Assembly (NCBI GenBank): GCA_002689655.1
Contig: NZHC01000083.1
Coordinates: forward strand, 67,975 to 131,974
Origin: Rhodopirellula sp.
GTDB taxonomy: Bacteria; Planctomycetota; Planctomycetia; Pirellulales; Pirellulaceae
Length of the DNA: 64,000 nt
Direction of reading: 5' to 3'
In this document: positions 63,228 through 64,000 of the stretch, in pieces
Numbering within the stretch: position 1 is the stretch's first letter
Layout: each line of letters opens with the position of its first letter
Notes under the pieces: model-generated
Database searches by the model: none
Told to the model about the DNA's origin: nothing
What the model saw: only the letters and a program-made list of their open reading frames with translations
Program-made: the position numbers and the translations under genes

Positions 63228-64000
63228 GTGTCACGCGATCTTCCAAATATTCTCGCGTCGCGGTACGCCAGTGCAACAATGGTAGACATCTGGACACCAT
63301 CCGGCAAGGTTGTGTTAGAGCGTGAGTTCTGGCTGGCTGTCTTGGAGGCCCAGAACGATTTGGGGGTCACCGTTGATCAGAGAGTTTTGGATGATTATCG
63401 CGGCGTAATCGGATCAGTTGACTTGCCCTCGATTGATGCTCGAGAGCGTGTCACAAAACATGATGTTAAGGCAAGGATTGAGGAATTCAATGCACTTGCA
63501 GGTCACGAGCACGTGCACAAAGGGATGACTTCACGCGATTTGACTGAAAACGTTGAGCAACTGCAAATTCGCTCTGCACTCACGTTGGTTCGGGATCGCA
63601 GTGTTGCCGCGTTGGGGCTAATTGCAGAACGCGCTGCTGAAACCGCAGAACTGGCGATCGCTGGTCGCAGTCACAATGTACCTGCCCAGGTGACGACGAT
63701 TGGTAAGCGTTTCACCAACATCGCCGAGGAAATTCTTCTGGCGGTTCAGCGGCTTGAGGAATTGCTGGCCCGGATACCTTTGCGAGGGATCAAAGGACCT
63801 GTAGGCACGCAGCAGGACATGTTGGATCTGTTTCAAGGAGATCCGGCAAAACTGGAACAACTTGATAAACGCATCGCAAAAAATCTTGGCTTTTCAAGTT
63901 GTTTCGATTCCGTGGGTCAGGTCTATCCAAGATCATTGGATTTCGACGTTGTATCAGCACTGACGCAATTGTCGTCTGGTCCTGCTAACTTTGCTCGCAC
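63228..64000 (+). CDS. purB: Adenylosuccinate lyase (N-terminal 257 codons; runs off the window)
   Basis: The GTG start at 63228 follows AGGA (63217-63220) by 7 bases. The enzyme cleaves SAICAR and adenylosuccinate in purine synthesis. The fumarase/aspartase-fold N-terminus is seen: LASRYASATMVDIWTPSGKV, KHDVKARIEEFNALAGHEHVHKGMTSRDLTEN with the catalytic-region histidines, AGRSHNVPAQVTTIGKRF, and the start of the next conserved block (GPVGTQQDML). The 3' part, including the conserved SSxMPxKxN loop, lies beyond base 64000. Confidence 0.95.
   Translation, partial: MSRDLPNILASRYASATMVDIWTPSGKVVLEREFWLAVLEAQNDLGVTVDQRVLDDYRGVIGSVDLPSIDARERVTKHDVKARIEEFNALAGHEHVHKGMTSRDLTENVEQLQIRSALTLVRDRSVAALGLIAERAAETAELAIAGRSHNVPAQVTTIGKRFTNIAEEILLAVQRLEELLARIPLRGIKGPVGTQQDMLDLFQGDPAKLEQLDKRIAKNLGFSSCFDSVGQVYPRSLDFDVVSALTQLSSGPANFAR

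Noticed and set aside
1..64000. tRNA, rRNA, CRISPR, riboswitch, IS or prophage
   Set aside because: I looked in all gaps for TTCGA-type T-loops, regular repeats with spacers, transposase motifs and integrase genes and found none I could support.

Overview
The window (64 kb) looks like a chromosome segment of a mid-GC planctomycete, probably Pirellulales-like. This rests on gene content, not on any search. The hallmarks are a Ser/Thr kinase next to an FHA protein, a second atypical kinase, an SUMF1-domain protein, a type I sulfatase, a ThuA-domain protein, a DUF1559-like protein, a ResB-CcsA fusion, many TTG/GTG starts and a flagellar system scattered over two clusters. I saw no rRNA, tRNA, CRISPR array, insertion sequence, prophage or plasmid gene, so this is core rather than accessory DNA.

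Layout. 0-4 kb: the end of an unrecognised gene, then a 1208-aa cytochrome c maturation fusion. 4.3-9 kb: an AsmA-like membrane-anchored protein, a 1.1-kb stretch without a clear gene, a lactonase-type beta-propeller and a secreted esterase. 9.4-13.4 kb: translation genes (rpmE, prfA, prmC) and purD. 13.8-21.8 kb: a cytochrome oxidase assembly block (cupredoxin, dihaem cytochrome c lipoprotein, small membrane protein, ctaA, ctaB, an ABC ATPase and permease with a 34-aa micro-ORF locked between them, SCO1, DUF420). 21.8-25 kb: fliP-fliQ-fliR-flhB behind a near-consensus sigma-28 promoter. 25.1-27 kb: leuA behind a complete leucine attenuator with a Leu-rich leader peptide. 27-34 kb: a uronate isomerase-like protein with an acidic tail, an HtrA-type protease, an SUMF1 protein, asd and truA. 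34.3-37.6 kb: kinase, FHA protein and NYN nuclease. 37.9-42.8 kb: serC-serA, ThuA and a sulfatase. 43-47.7 kb: flhA-flhF-small membrane protein-fliA. 47.9-51.4 kb: glycosyltransferase, atypical kinase and accA. 51.4-64 kb: a gene-poor gap with a dif-like site, then cvpA, a YdjM-like protein, dtd, a DUF1559-like protein, argG, larB, nnrD, ribF, an NrnA-type DHH phosphoesterase, a large secreted protein and the start of purB.

How the parts work together. The 15-21.8 kb block has the pieces for making haem A (CtaB, CtaA) and delivering copper (SCO1) to a haem-copper oxidase whose subunits are not in the window. The two flagellar clusters supply the whole inner-membrane export gate (FliP, FliQ, FliR, FlhB, FlhA), the placement GTPase FlhF and the sigma factor FliA. 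The sigma-28-type promoter upstream of fliP suggests that FliA encoded 25 kb away drives it.

The most interesting non-coding signals are three. (1) A full transcription attenuator before leuA whose leader peptide may be translated from a leaderless mRNA. (2) A dif-like 28-bp site at 51725-51752. (3) A G-rich polar octamer matching the E. coli KOPS consensus, found on the + strand left of 49.2 kb and on the - strand right of 56.6 kb, so that it points at the dif-like site from both sides. Together (2) and (3) suggest that the replication terminus may lie in this window, but gene orientation does not clearly support this and GC skew must be computed.
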